From: Sinomicrobium sp.
GTDB taxonomy: Bacteria; Bacteroidota; Bacteroidia; Flavobacteriales; Flavobacteriaceae
Direction: 5' to 3'
DNA length: 64,000 nucleotides
NCBI GenBank assembly: GCA_029266035.1
Contig: JAJUFH010000016.1
Coordinates: 1-64,000, forward strand
Each line of letters begins with the position of its first letter. The stretch's first letter is position 1. The notes beneath the pieces were generated by a model, which saw only the letters and a list, made by a program, of their open reading frames with translations, was not told where the DNA came from and ran no database searches. This document shows, one piece after another, positions 26,268 through 35,622 of this stretch. A program made the translations under genes and the position numbers.

Positions 26268-27333
26268 AATAGCAGCTCTACTACTCGCTATTGCTCTCCC
26301 GGTAATGGTGTTCGCCCACGAACCGGGAACACCGTTGAACAGGCGTTACAGCAAGGAAAAGAAAATCGAGAAATCGTTTGACGTAAATACCAATGCACTA
26401 CTTAAGGTAGATAACTCTTATGGAAATATTTACATCACTACCTGGAATCAAAACCGCATAGAGATCGAAGTGCATATCAAGACCAGTGGGAACAACGAAG
26501 AAAAAGTACAGCAAAAACTCGACGAGATCAATGTAGAGTTTGAAGCGGGTAAAAGTGCAGTTTCCGCCAAAACCGTATTTGAGAGAAAAAAATGGACATG
26601 GAACTCAGGCAGCAATGTGAGCATGGAGATAAACTACACCATAAAACTTCCTATTACCAACAATGTAGATCTGAGCAACGACTACGGGAGCATTAGTATA
26701 GACCGCCTGAACGGAAGAGCTGTAATAAGTTGTGACTACGGAAAGCTAAATCTGGGCGAGTTGCACGCCGATAACAATGAATTGTCCTTCGATTATACGA
26801 CCAAATCTACTATCACTTATATGAAAGGGGGAATTATCAAAGCCGATTATTCCGGTTTTATCCTCGAAAAAGCAGGGCATCTCAACCTGAGCGCCGACTA
26901 TACAGCATCTAAAATAGACGAGATCGACAAACTCGAATACTCTTGCGACTACGGTAGCCTGAATGTGGAAAAAGCCAAAAATATTCAAGGGAGCGGTGAT
27001 TATCTCTCTACCAATATCGGTACAGTACACGGCAACCTCGGGATCACTTCCGACTACGGTTCGATACAAATATTTGAACTTGCCGCAGATGCCGGCAATG
27101 TAAATATCCAATCCGATTACTCGGGGATCAAGGTAGGTTTTCACCCAAACTACAATTTTAACTTCGAGATAAAACTGGAATACGCCGGGTTTAAGGGAGA
27201 AGACAGTTTTGAATACGACATAAAACGGACGACACTAACAGAGAAGTACTACAAGGGTTCTCACGGTAGTGCTCCCACTAAAAATTTAACCATATCCTCA
27301 GATTTCGGAAGCGTTTCCATACGCCGAAACTAA
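26248..27333 (+). CDS. DUF4097-type secreted beta-solenoid-like protein
   Basis: A 361-residue protein with a signal peptide (residues 1-23, ending VMVFA) and a mature part made of short beta-strand repeats. The pattern DYGS/SxDYG recurs about every 20-25 residues (LSNDYGSISID, SCDYGKLNLGE, SCDYGSLNVEK, TSDYGSIQIFE, SSDFGSVSIRR), as expected of a right-handed beta-solenoid adhesin-like fold (DUF4097). It is probably exported to the periplasm or cell surface. Translation is coupled to the upstream partner by the 20-base overlap. Such proteins accompany ECF sigma factors in Bacteroidota; the biochemical role is unknown. Confidence 0.82.
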   Translation: MKKAGYKIAALLLAIALPVMVFAHEPGTPLNRRYSKEKKIEKSFDVNTNALLKVDNSYGNIYITTWNQNRIEIEVHIKTSGNNEEKVQQKLDEINVEFEAGKSAVSAKTVFERKKWTWNSGSNVSMEINYTIKLPITNNVDLSNDYGSISIDRLNGRAVISCDYGKLNLGELHADNNELSFDYTTKSTITYMKGGIIKADYSGFILEKAGHLNLSADYTASKIDEIDKLEYSCDYGSLNVEKAKNIQGSGDYLSTNIGTVHGNLGITSDYGSIQIFELAADAGNVNIQSDYSGIKVGFHPNYNFNFEIKLEYAGFKGEDSFEYDIKRTTLTEKYYKGSHGSAPTKNLTISSDFGSVSIRRN

Positions 27334-27364
27334 ACTGTAATCTGTAACAAAATCACATATAAAA

Positions 27365-28087
27365 ATGAAAAAGATTATCACCCTTTGCTTTGCCTTATCG
27401 CTGTTTACAACCACAAATGCACAGTGGTTCGGAAACAAGAAAATAACCGGCAATGGAAATGTGGTCAAAACCGACCGCAAGACGAAAGATTACGATGAAA
27501 TAGGTGTCTCCGGAATATTTGACGTAGTACTTGTTCCCGGTACGGAGGGAAACCTCATCATAGAAGCCGAAGAGAACCTCATACCCTATATCGAAACCGA
27601 AATAAAGGGTAACACCCTAAAAATTAAAACGACTAAAGGTGTAAGCCTCCGTCCAAAAAGAGATATCCGAATTACCGTGCCATTTGAAGCGCTTTCGGCT
27701 GTATCGCTTGCAGGCTCTGGAAATATTTCTTCCAATGCTGCTATCAAGGCTTCTACCTTCAAAACCAATCTCGCCGGATCGGGAGATATCTCCTTAGAAG
27801 TTGAAGCCCCAAATGTACAGAGCAATATTGCCGGATCGGGAGACATCATACTGAAAGGCACCGCCGACAACTACAAAGCAAACGTAGCCGGATCGGGAGA
27901 CATCAAGGCAGACGAACTGATCACCGGCAAAACAGAGGTGTCTGTATCGGGTTCCGGCGATATCAGGGTATACTGCAACGAAAAAATCATTGCAAAAATT
28001 ATAGGTTCCGGAAACGTGCTTTACAAAGGCAACGCCAAAGAAGACTCAAAAATCCTTGGATCTGGTGAAATAAGAAAGGAGAGGTAA
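27365..28087 (+). CDS. Head-GIN domain (DUF2807) secreted protein
   Basis: A 240-residue secreted protein with signal peptide (residues 1-19, ending TTNA). The mature part is a beta-helix of the head-GIN/DUF2807 type with the repeat GSGDI/GSGNI at roughly 19-residue spacing (LAGSGNISSN, LAGSGDISLE, IAGSGDIILK, VAGSGDIKAD, VSGSGDIRVY, IGSGNVLY, LGSGEIRK). N-terminal GNGNVVKTDRK is typical. It closes the second sigma cassette, 31 bases after the DUF4097 gene, and its stop is three bases from the stop of the convergent symporter gene. No terminator is visible between them. Confidence 0.88.
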   Translation: MKKIITLCFALSLFTTTNAQWFGNKKITGNGNVVKTDRKTKDYDEIGVSGIFDVVLVPGTEGNLIIEAEENLIPYIETEIKGNTLKIKTTKGVSLRPKRDIRITVPFEALSAVSLAGSGNISSNAAIKASTFKTNLAGSGDISLEVEAPNVQSNIAGSGDIILKGTADNYKANVAGSGDIKADELITGKTEVSVSGSGDIRVYCNEKIIAKIIGSGNVLYKGNAKEDSKILGSGEIRKER

Positions 28088-28090
28088 AAA

Positions 28091-29773
28091 CTACACCCTC
28101 TTATAAGGTGGTAACCTTCTATAGATCGCGTAAGAGATCAATCCTACCACACCCCCTATGGAAAGCGTTATCCACAATGCCTTACGGTCGGCCATCAGCG
28201 CCAGGATTATAAATATAAATGCCGTTACAGCCATTGTCCTGGCCAGTACCAGTAACCCAAAGTTGTTCTGGGTCTCGCTGCTCTCTTCCCCCTCGGAAGT
28301 ATCTGCCTGATCTACATCTACAGCGCTGCGGTGAACGGATTGATAATGGAGATAATCGCCCGGCATCCTTTTCCCTCTTCTGGCCTGTACTTCATAGATA
28401 CCAAGAAGCGCAAACGGGATAAGAGCCCCTGCCAGCATTTCTTCCGTCCTGTTCAGTGAAATACCGGTTAGAAGCGGATGTAAAAACTTAAAGTAGATAT
28501 TCAGTGACAGTCCCAAAATAGTACACCACAAAATAGACTTCCCGGTATGATACTTTGAAAACAAGGCCCAAACAGGCGGACCGTAGAGCGAACATCCCGT
28601 TACAGCACCTACACTCAGTACAATTTCTACGATTCCGCCGGCAGAAGGTACCAACAAAGCCACGCCAATCGTCATAAGTCCAAATACAATAACAGCCAGT
28701 TTCGCAACCAACATCAAACGGGCAGGACGGGTATCCGGGTGTACCGTCCGATAAAGATCGTTGGTAAATACGGCTGCTGCCAGGTTAAGGGTAGTATTGA
28801 CAGAACTGGCCGTTGCAAAAACCATCCCGCCCAACATCAGTCCTATCAACCCTTCCGGCAGCACCTCCTTACACATCAGCAAATATGCCCCTTCACTCTC
28901 TAACCCAGACAAACCGGGGTTTACCAATCGGTATATCATGGGAGGCAGCATCCAGATTAGAGGACTGACTAAATATAGCGCGGCAAAGAGATAGCCTACT
29001 TTTTTTGCCGATGTAGGACTATTTACACTGGTATACCGCTGTACATAAGCCCAGTTTCCGCCTATAAAAACACCGTTATATACCCCGAATGCCAATAAGA
29101 ACAACCAGGAATATTCTTCATTTATCGGCATAAAAAAATCCTCCGGTGCATTGCGGAACAGGGCCTCTACCCCTCCTATACTGTCAAAAGCCAGTGGAAC
29201 CACAATAATCACGGCACCCGTAAGTACGATAAACTGTAACACATCCGTAACCATAACCCCCCAAAGTCCGCCTACCACCGTATAGATAATAATAAGGATC
29301 CCTAATACCAAAATACAGGCTTCTATGGGAAATCCTGTCGATACGTTGATGATCTTGGCTACGGGATAGAGAAAGGCTCCGGTATACATCAGCGATATCA
29401 GCAGAATAAGGTAACTGTAAAATTTCTGTATTGTTATTCCAAGTCGCTGAGATACAAACTCTGCAGCTGTCAGTGCCCGCGATCGCTGCCAGGCGGGTGC
29501 GATAAACATTCCGACAAAAAAACCGCCCAGACACATCGTGAGCTGAATAGCCACTGATACAAAACCGTACTCATAGGCTATGGAACCCCATACTACAAAG
29601 GTTCCCGCAGAAAAAAAACTCATAAACAGAGACAGCGAACTGATTTGCCATGGTACTGCGCCTCCCGCAGCGAAATAAGACTTCATCGAATTGCCCGTTT
29701 TTCCAAAAGAAAGCCCCGCCATTACTATAATGCCTGCAAAGACAAACATTACGATATAATCCAAAATTCCCAT
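28091..29773 (-). CDS. Sodium/solute symporter (SSS family), last PUL gene
   Basis: A protein of about 560 residues with some 13-14 membrane helices and the SSS (SLC5) pattern: MKSYFAAGGAVPWQISSLSL near the N-terminus, then SRALTAAEFVSQRLG and GGLWGVMVTDVLQF, a core signature of the family. The open frame reaches 29848, but I start at ATG 29773 (MGILDYIVMFVF), 10 bases after the oxidoreductase stop; the longer N-terminus would overlap that gene. It should import a monosaccharide or other PUL end product with Na+ across the inner membrane. A hydrophilic loop near residues 455-490 is rich in D, E and S. Confidence 0.88.
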   Translation of the reverse strand: MGILDYIVMFVFAGIIVMAGLSFGKTGNSMKSYFAAGGAVPWQISSLSLFMSFFSAGTFVVWGSIAYEYGFVSVAIQLTMCLGGFFVGMFIAPAWQRSRALTAAEFVSQRLGITIQKFYSYLILLISLMYTGAFLYPVAKIINVSTGFPIEACILVLGILIIIYTVVGGLWGVMVTDVLQFIVLTGAVIIVVPLAFDSIGGVEALFRNAPEDFFMPINEEYSWLFLLAFGVYNGVFIGGNWAYVQRYTSVNSPTSAKKVGYLFAALYLVSPLIWMLPPMIYRLVNPGLSGLESEGAYLLMCKEVLPEGLIGLMLGGMVFATASSVNTTLNLAAAVFTNDLYRTVHPDTRPARLMLVAKLAVIVFGLMTIGVALLVPSAGGIVEIVLSVGAVTGCSLYGPPVWALFSKYHTGKSILWCTILGLSLNIYFKFLHPLLTGISLNRTEEMLAGALIPFALLGIYEVQARRGKRMPGDYLHYQSVHRSAVDVDQADTSEGEESSETQNNFGLLVLARTMAVTAFIFIILALMADRKALWITLSIGGVVGLISYAIYRRLPPYKRV

Positions 29774-29783
29774 AGTAATTTTT

Positions 29784-32186
29784 TTAACGGTAACAACGAA
29801 GTCCGAACAATGCAGCTGGGACATTTGCTGACGGATGATCGAGTTCAATTGTCAGTTCGCCGGTTGTTATCGGATATTCCAAAAACACATTATTAATCGT
29901 CTGATAATTTCCCTTTTTCTCATATACCACATTCCCACTGTCGTCTAAAATACGATAATTCCTTACACAAAAAGGCATTACATCTTCCGGATGTCCCATC
30001 AATACGCTTTCCATGGGATGATCGTAATCGGTGTCGAAAAACAGATCTATCCGGCTTATCTTTTGAGGGTGTTCCCAACGGATACGAGCAGTTGGTTTCT
30101 CGTCCGCTAAGTCTGCTACCCAAGCATTTGGGGTCGTAGTAGGCCTGTACACTCCCTTGCGGATATTCTCCTTGCCAAAAGGATTTAACGGTGGATTGAT
30201 CTGAATGGCTATATTGTGTCCTTCCGGTCGTCGTTGAGGACACCAAAACTCGAAGGTATCCATACCTATGTTGTCAGGAGGGGATTGCTTTCCGAAATTT
30301 GACACCGCTTTATTTCCCAAGTTAAATGTCGATAATATCCCAGTGAGGCGAAGCGATGAACGAAACAGTTCTACATTCGGGTTTTTATGTAGAATGAGAA
30401 AGACATAAGCCTCGTCTTCCATGCTTGTGGAAAATTCAAACTTGACCTTCCTATGCCCTTGTTCTATATCCACCGATTGTGTTTCCAGAATAACATCCGG
30501 GGTAAAATTACCCTTTCTTGAACTGGTTCTCAACTCAATATTCAAGGTGGTGTTGTTTAGTGCGATCAGATCTATAGTCATTGAAGGTACCTCTCCCGAT
30601 TTCAGAGGAATCATCTGAGCTACAGCTATATCCATCGGAAGTACAAAATCGGCATTGAGATTGTCTATATAAAAAGTACTCGATACTTCTATGCTAGCCT
30701 GCTGTACGAGGTCGGACTCATCGCAAAGGACAAGCCCGGGAATATACTGCCCACTTTTGAGTAATTCCCGCTGCAAATCGCCGATAAAACCTTTATCTAT
30801 TATATCTCTGGGTTCTAAATAGGCTTGTGCAGAATAAATTTCGCTTCTTTCCTCATTGCAAGCTGTTGTTTTCACAAGGTTCTGCCCTGAGACTTTTTGG
30901 TATTGACACTGTTGCTCTGTCACCGCAAAAATCTCTTCTTTCGATGCGTTTTCTCTGGCAATATAAGCTGCCATTCCCACAACCTGTCCGATATAGGCCG
31001 AAGTAGCCATAACCCGGGTAGAAGCAAAAGCCACATGAGTAGTACTGATAATACGCCCCGCAAGGAAAAGATTTTTGATGTTTCTGCTGTACAAACAGCG
31101 GTATGGTATCTGGTATATTCCCTTGGAGTGCCATTGGTTGCAGCCCGGTTTTTCGCTAAACACCCCATCTGCTGGGTGAAGATCGATAGACCACCCTCCA
31201 TAAGCCACAGCGTCGTCGTAGGTCTTTTGATTGACAATATCCTGTTGCCGCAATATATAATCTCCTTCAAACCTTCTGCTCTCTCGCTTGCCCGGAATCA
31301 TTCCTACCCATTCGAGGGTCATGGTCTCTGCCTCCGGATATTCTCCTGAATTCTTGATATAATCCCACGCTCCATACACGATTTTCCACAGTTCCCATTT
31401 AATCTTTTCGGTATCGTGTATCGTATCCATCCGTCCCCCGTATTCCAACCACCAGAGTTTACACCCGTATTCCTTGGCATTAAAGCTCCTGAATCTGGGG
31501 ATCTCCTTGCGTACATCCATTGCAAAATCCGGGGCCTTATACTTTACTGGTCTTCCGGTATCTTTGGTGTAAAAGTAGAGACTGTGCCCCAACAGTTCTC
31601 CGTATTCCTCGGCAGGTGCAAACTTCTCTCCGAATTCCTCCTGTCGTTCTGCTCCCATCCTGAATGCCGCTCCCGAAAGAAAACCTACGATACCATCGCC
31701 CGAAGCATCGCAAAACAAAGGGGCATGAATCATATATTCGGTAGAATTCTGGCTACAGAATCCCTTTACTGCTTTTATCCTCTCTGCTCCCGATTTGTAC
31801 ACCTCATAGACTGCTGTGTTTAACAACAGTGTTATATTGGGCTCTTTCTTTACTTTATCGAGCAATATCATATCGAGGATCAGAGGATTCCCTTCCTTAT
31901 TTTGGTGCATATTTTCCACCAGAATCTCATCGATAACCCCTCCCTCACGGCTCCACCTGTTGTTGTTGCCGAGGTGGGAAGTAGCGCCCAGGATCCACAG
32001 GCGAATTTCACTGGATGAATTTCCCCCCAATACCGGCCTGTCTTGAACCAATACCACTTTAACACCCTTCCGCGCCGCCGTAATGGCCGCACACAGCCCG
32101 GAAAGTCCACCGCCTATAACAGCGAGCTCCGTGTGATGAACCTCAGATTTTAATGCCCTTTTTAATTCATGACCTTTCTTTATCAT
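29784..32186 (-). CDS. FAD-dependent oxidoreductase with C-terminal beta-sandwich region
   Basis: An 800-residue protein. The N-terminal two-thirds (about residues 18-430) is a FAD_oxidored (PF12831-type) domain: dinucleotide loop AVIGGGLSGLCAA, then DRPVLGGNSSSEIRLW, FCDASGDGIVGFLSGA and, near the end, NLFLAGRIISTTHVAFASTRV. The last 350 residues are beta-rich and look like two non-catalytic sandwich modules, the last one discoidin-like. I see no signal peptide (MIKKGHELKRALKSEV), so it is probably cytosolic, unlike the neighbouring hydrolases. Related proteins are frequent in PULs for complex or modified glycans but their reaction is largely undefined; oxidation of a sugar hydroxyl is plausible. 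It is coupled with the symporter 10 bases downstream. Confidence 0.82.
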   Translation of the reverse strand: MIKKGHELKRALKSEVHHTELAVIGGGLSGLCAAITAARKGVKVVLVQDRPVLGGNSSSEIRLWILGATSHLGNNNRWSREGGVIDEILVENMHQNKEGNPLILDMILLDKVKKEPNITLLLNTAVYEVYKSGAERIKAVKGFCSQNSTEYMIHAPLFCDASGDGIVGFLSGAAFRMGAERQEEFGEKFAPAEEYGELLGHSLYFYTKDTGRPVKYKAPDFAMDVRKEIPRFRSFNAKEYGCKLWWLEYGGRMDTIHDTEKIKWELWKIVYGAWDYIKNSGEYPEAETMTLEWVGMIPGKRESRRFEGDYILRQQDIVNQKTYDDAVAYGGWSIDLHPADGVFSEKPGCNQWHSKGIYQIPYRCLYSRNIKNLFLAGRIISTTHVAFASTRVMATSAYIGQVVGMAAYIARENASKEEIFAVTEQQCQYQKVSGQNLVKTTACNEERSEIYSAQAYLEPRDIIDKGFIGDLQRELLKSGQYIPGLVLCDESDLVQQASIEVSSTFYIDNLNADFVLPMDIAVAQMIPLKSGEVPSMTIDLIALNNTTLNIELRTSSRKGNFTPDVILETQSVDIEQGHRKVKFEFSTSMEDEAYVFLILHKNPNVELFRSSLRLTGILSTFNLGNKAVSNFGKQSPPDNIGMDTFEFWCPQRRPEGHNIAIQINPPLNPFGKENIRKGVYRPTTTPNAWVADLADEKPTARIRWEHPQKISRIDLFFDTDYDHPMESVLMGHPEDVMPFCVRNYRILDDSGNVVYEKKGNYQTINNVFLEYPITTGELTIELDHPSANVPAALFGLRCYR

Positions 32187-32204
32187 AACATAATTTTATT
32201 TATC

Positions 32205-33767
32205 TCAATGTAATTTAAGTTCCTGTATTTTACTATCGGATTTTCCTCTGAGCTCCCTATACTTTTCCTGCATTGCTTTTAGTTTATCTGGATGTTTTTC
32301 TGCAAGGTTATGCTGTTCACCCGGATCTTCTGCAAGATTATACAACTGATAGGATTTCGAGATTCCCATTTCAATATTCACCTGTTTTTGAACTGCTTCC
32401 CCTGGATACGGAGGAATCATCACCCAATCTCCGTTCCTGAGGATAGTTCGTGATGTCCCTTCCAGGATAAGGCTTTCCCGGCCTTTATTGCTTTTACCGA
32501 GAAATACATCCATGATATCCTTGCTATCAGTTTCAGTAACATTCTGACCCGTAAATTTTGCCAATGAAGCCAGTAAATCTACCTGGCAGACTATAGCATC
32601 GGACACCTGAGGTTTAATTTTCCCTTTCCAATAAACGGCGAATGGAATCCGGAACCCAGCTTCATATATACTGTATTTTCCACCTCTCAACGGACCTCCC
32701 GGACGATGATCACCTGCCTTTTCCACAGCCTCATCATAGTACCCATCATTTAGCACAGGACCATTGTCACTTGTAAAAATGATTAATGTACTTTCCAATA
32801 AACCTTCTTCTTCCAGTGTTTTAACAAGTGTACCTATACAGGCATCTGCTTCCACAATGACATCTCCCCGGGAACCCATATCCGTTTCCCCTACAAATCT
32901 GGGATGTGGTGTTCGAGGCACATGAGGCTGTTGCATCGCGTAATAGAGAAAAAAGGGTGATTTTTTTTCCCGTACAAAGGACTGCGCCTGGGCAAGAAAA
33001 GTGTCTGCCATCTCCTCGTCTACCCATTTTGCAGACTCACCGCCTTTCATATAACCTATTCTGGGAATACCGTTTACGATACTCTGATTATGTCCGTGAT
33101 GCCACTTCATTTTCAGTAATTCCGGATTGTCGAGCCCAGTAGGTTCACCCTCAAAATTATGTTCGTAACTCACCTGAATAGGATCATCCGATTCCAGCCC
33201 TACCACCTTGCCATTCTCTATGTATACCGTGGGTACACGATCCTGAGTTGCGGCCATTATAAAAGCTTCGTCAAACCCAACTTCATTAGGTCCGGGACTT
33301 ATATGTTCATTCCAATCTACCTGTCCTGTTCCCAGCCCCAAATGCCATTTCCCTATAATTCCTGTATAGTATCCTGCCTTTTTAAGCATCTTGGGCAAAG
33401 TTTGCTGGTTGGTATCAATAATAAGCGGAGCTGTTCCAGGCAGGATCTTTGCATCACTGTTTCTCCAGGGATATACTCCTGTAAGCAAGGCATACCTACT
33501 CGGAGTACAGGTTGAAGAGGTGGCATACCCATTGGTAAAACGAATGCCGTTTTCTATAAGGTAATCCATATTCGGGGTTGGTATTCCTTCCGCTCCGTAA
33601 GCTCCAAGATCGCCATATCCTAAGTCATCCATATTTATAATTACAATATTCGGAAGTGTGGAATCAGAGTTAGGTGTTTCTCTCAACTTTGAATTACAAC
33701 TTCCAAGAAAGAGTAGTACAATCCCCACATTTAATACTGCTACAATCTGACATATTTGTTTTTTCAT
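32205..33767 (-). CDS. Family S1 sulfatase (PUL sulfatase 3), lipoprotein
   Basis: A 520-residue sulfatase that hydrolyses sulfate esters. The formylglycine site is C87 in STCTPSRYALLTG, maturing through an anaerobic or FGE-type maturase not seen in this window. Metal-site motifs NMDDLGYGD and FTSDNGP are present. The signal sequence ends in a lipobox (LFLGSC, Cys 24), so it is a periplasmic or surface lipoprotein. The C-terminal subdomain has the usual YNLAEDPGEQHNLA motif. It lies 73 bases after the beta-helix gene. Which sulfate position it removes cannot be read directly. Confidence 0.93.
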   Translation of the reverse strand: MKKQICQIVAVLNVGIVLLFLGSCNSKLRETPNSDSTLPNIVIINMDDLGYGDLGAYGAEGIPTPNMDYLIENGIRFTNGYATSSTCTPSRYALLTGVYPWRNSDAKILPGTAPLIIDTNQQTLPKMLKKAGYYTGIIGKWHLGLGTGQVDWNEHISPGPNEVGFDEAFIMAATQDRVPTVYIENGKVVGLESDDPIQVSYEHNFEGEPTGLDNPELLKMKWHHGHNQSIVNGIPRIGYMKGGESAKWVDEEMADTFLAQAQSFVREKKSPFFLYYAMQQPHVPRTPHPRFVGETDMGSRGDVIVEADACIGTLVKTLEEEGLLESTLIIFTSDNGPVLNDGYYDEAVEKAGDHRPGGPLRGGKYSIYEAGFRIPFAVYWKGKIKPQVSDAIVCQVDLLASLAKFTGQNVTETDSKDIMDVFLGKSNKGRESLILEGTSRTILRNGDWVMIPPYPGEAVQKQVNIEMGISKSYQLYNLAEDPGEQHNLAEKHPDKLKAMQEKYRELRGKSDSKIQELKLH

Positions 33768-33840
33768 TTTTTGGATATATTAATTCATTTCACGGTGATT
33801 ATCTGGACTTCGATTACTTCCTTATGGGTGTGATCCTGTT

Positions 33841-35613
33841 TTACTCATTATCTATTACAAGTACTCCAGAATTGCTCTCCTGGTCGGCAACAATGGTCTC
33901 CTTTACCTGTCGGAATACATTTTCCTTGATAAGGAGATTGAGTGTCCCACTGGCTACGATACCTTTTTCTCCATGTGTTATTGTATTTCCTATGACCTGA
34001 ATATTTGTTATCGGGGGAGATGTCTTGTTCAATTTCTCCAACGCCTTTTCCCTATCAAAAAAGATCAGCCCCTCCCCTTCTTCCTGATTGCGTATTCCAA
34101 TCGCACCAGTAATCCCGTGCCGAGACATCCAGCCCGAATGAGATATTTTATTGTGTTCTATCCTCACATTTTTAGGTACCGTCCCTTCTCCTTCATTTAT
34201 GGCTGCTCCTATCATGATCGCGGGATACATAATATGATCAAAAGTGTTATTTACAATGGTAACATTGGTATTCCTGATCAAACTGGCACATCCCGCAATA
34301 TTCCTGAATACAGAGTTGCTCAGGGTATAATCGTCAATATTCCACCCGTATATCTGGCAGAGAGTTTCGTCGTTAATGAAGTCTGGTATTTTCTCCTCAA
34401 AAGTCACAAGAAAACCTCGATCTCCACTTTCCGTAGGCTTCATAACGGCTTTACGCACGGTACACAAGACTTCCTCCGAACCATTCCAGAAACCGATTCG
34501 GGAACCTTCCGGTATGGGAAAAGCCGCTCCCTTTTTCTTCTTCAACCATACCGTATGCCCATCCATAACCCGGTGTGGCCAGAGAAAAGAGCCGTGAACA
34601 TTCTGTCCGTCCCAACGTACTCCTTCCATATATAGCCCATCCATCACGATCTTACCTCGACAGGCATATAGTTTCCATCCGTCTCTGGATCCTACGGTCA
34701 ACTGATTATCCGGAGCTATCACCTTAACTTTCCTGGCGGTAATATTTTCACAAGCCTCGGCCCTCATACAGAACCCGATCGCATTGTAAGTCCATACATT
34801 TTCTACCGAAAGGTCATCGCACATATAGAAATTTACCTGTATTCCCTTATACGAAAAGTTCCAGCTCAGTCCGTCACCGACCTCCACCATAGCAGCAACC
34901 CGCGGAGAATTCAACGTCATAATACGCTGTTCCGGATTCCCCTGTACATGCCAGGTATATTCTTTTTTTCTCTTATTCACATCACCGCCATAAGTCGGGC
35001 TTTCCACCTTTTTCAGGGTTTTCGAAGCGAGGTCCCAGATATTGCTCGTATAAAACAATGTTCCGTCTATGACGGGGTTTCCTTCAAACACCTTTAACGT
35101 AACCGTATTCCCGTCCGTAGCGATAACTTCCCCTGCCGTGGAATATCTCGGGCTATTGTCGAAAATAACGTTCTGCAGACCAAAATGTTTACTCCGTCGT
35201 ACAGATAGGATAGGTTTGCCGTACATATCATTTTTAAAATCGTAATGGCGTAGAAAAGTGGTCGCGGGATCTCCCTTGTCATCTATACCACCTTTCAGGG
35301 TAAAATCGTTCATCCCGGTGATATCGATAGCCATTTTCCCGGAGGCATCGCCTACAAATAAATCATACGTTCCTGCTTCCAGCAGCAACGCTCCTGCTTT
35401 TACCGTTTTGGCATGATCCAGTGCTTTTTTTATAGCTACCATATCGCATTTCCCGTCGTCAGGTATTGCACCGAAATCGGCAGCCTTGACAATTTTGTCC
35501 TGTGCCTGGACTGCATGAAGCCCTATCATACCGCCCATAACGGCGAATATTAATCCCATCAGTAATCTTTTGTGATGTATTTCTTTATGTTCAGTTTTAT
35601 GCCTGGTTTCCAT
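33841..35613 (-). CDS. Secreted right-handed beta-helix protein, GH110-like
   Basis: A 590-residue protein with a signal peptide (about residues 16-38, ending AVQAQ) and a right-handed parallel beta-helix with the pectate-lyase-like opening VKAADFGAIPDDGKCDMVAI. The region DGWKLYACRGKIVMDGLYME (from D311) followed by GVRWDGQNVHGSF (D335, N338, H340) resembles the active-site stretch of GH110 alpha-1,3-galactosidases, which reads roughly DG...RG...DDxxNxHG. Here the first Asp of the DD pair is Trp. A GH110-type exo-alpha-galactosidase would suit a galactan PUL, but a lyase or another beta-helix glycosidase is possible. It lies 9 bases after GH97. Confidence 0.7.
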   Translation of the reverse strand: METRHKTEHKEIHHKRLLMGLIFAVMGGMIGLHAVQAQDKIVKAADFGAIPDDGKCDMVAIKKALDHAKTVKAGALLLEAGTYDLFVGDASGKMAIDITGMNDFTLKGGIDDKGDPATTFLRHYDFKNDMYGKPILSVRRSKHFGLQNVIFDNSPRYSTAGEVIATDGNTVTLKVFEGNPVIDGTLFYTSNIWDLASKTLKKVESPTYGGDVNKRKKEYTWHVQGNPEQRIMTLNSPRVAAMVEVGDGLSWNFSYKGIQVNFYMCDDLSVENVWTYNAIGFCMRAEACENITARKVKVIAPDNQLTVGSRDGWKLYACRGKIVMDGLYMEGVRWDGQNVHGSFLWPHRVMDGHTVWLKKKKGAAFPIPEGSRIGFWNGSEEVLCTVRKAVMKPTESGDRGFLVTFEEKIPDFINDETLCQIYGWNIDDYTLSNSVFRNIAGCASLIRNTNVTIVNNTFDHIMYPAIMIGAAINEGEGTVPKNVRIEHNKISHSGWMSRHGITGAIGIRNQEEGEGLIFFDREKALEKLNKTSPPITNIQVIGNTITHGEKGIVASGTLNLLIKENVFRQVKETIVADQESNSGVLVIDNE

Positions 35614-35622
35614 ATCTGTAAA

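Noticed and set aside
26400-28085. Short regularly spaced repeats suggesting a CRISPR array
   Set aside because: The regularity is at protein level (DYG and GSGD motifs of beta-solenoid proteins); the DNA units vary and lie in open reading frames.
29774-29848. Longer N-terminus of the sodium/solute symporter (start at 29848)
   Set aside because: It would overlap the oxidoreductase end and precede the normal first membrane helix with a polar stretch; ATG 29773 is the natural start.
33973-34635. Rightward 220-codon frame inside the beta-helix gene
   Set aside because: Antisense to the GH110-like protein, no promoter or domain; explained by codon usage of the real gene.
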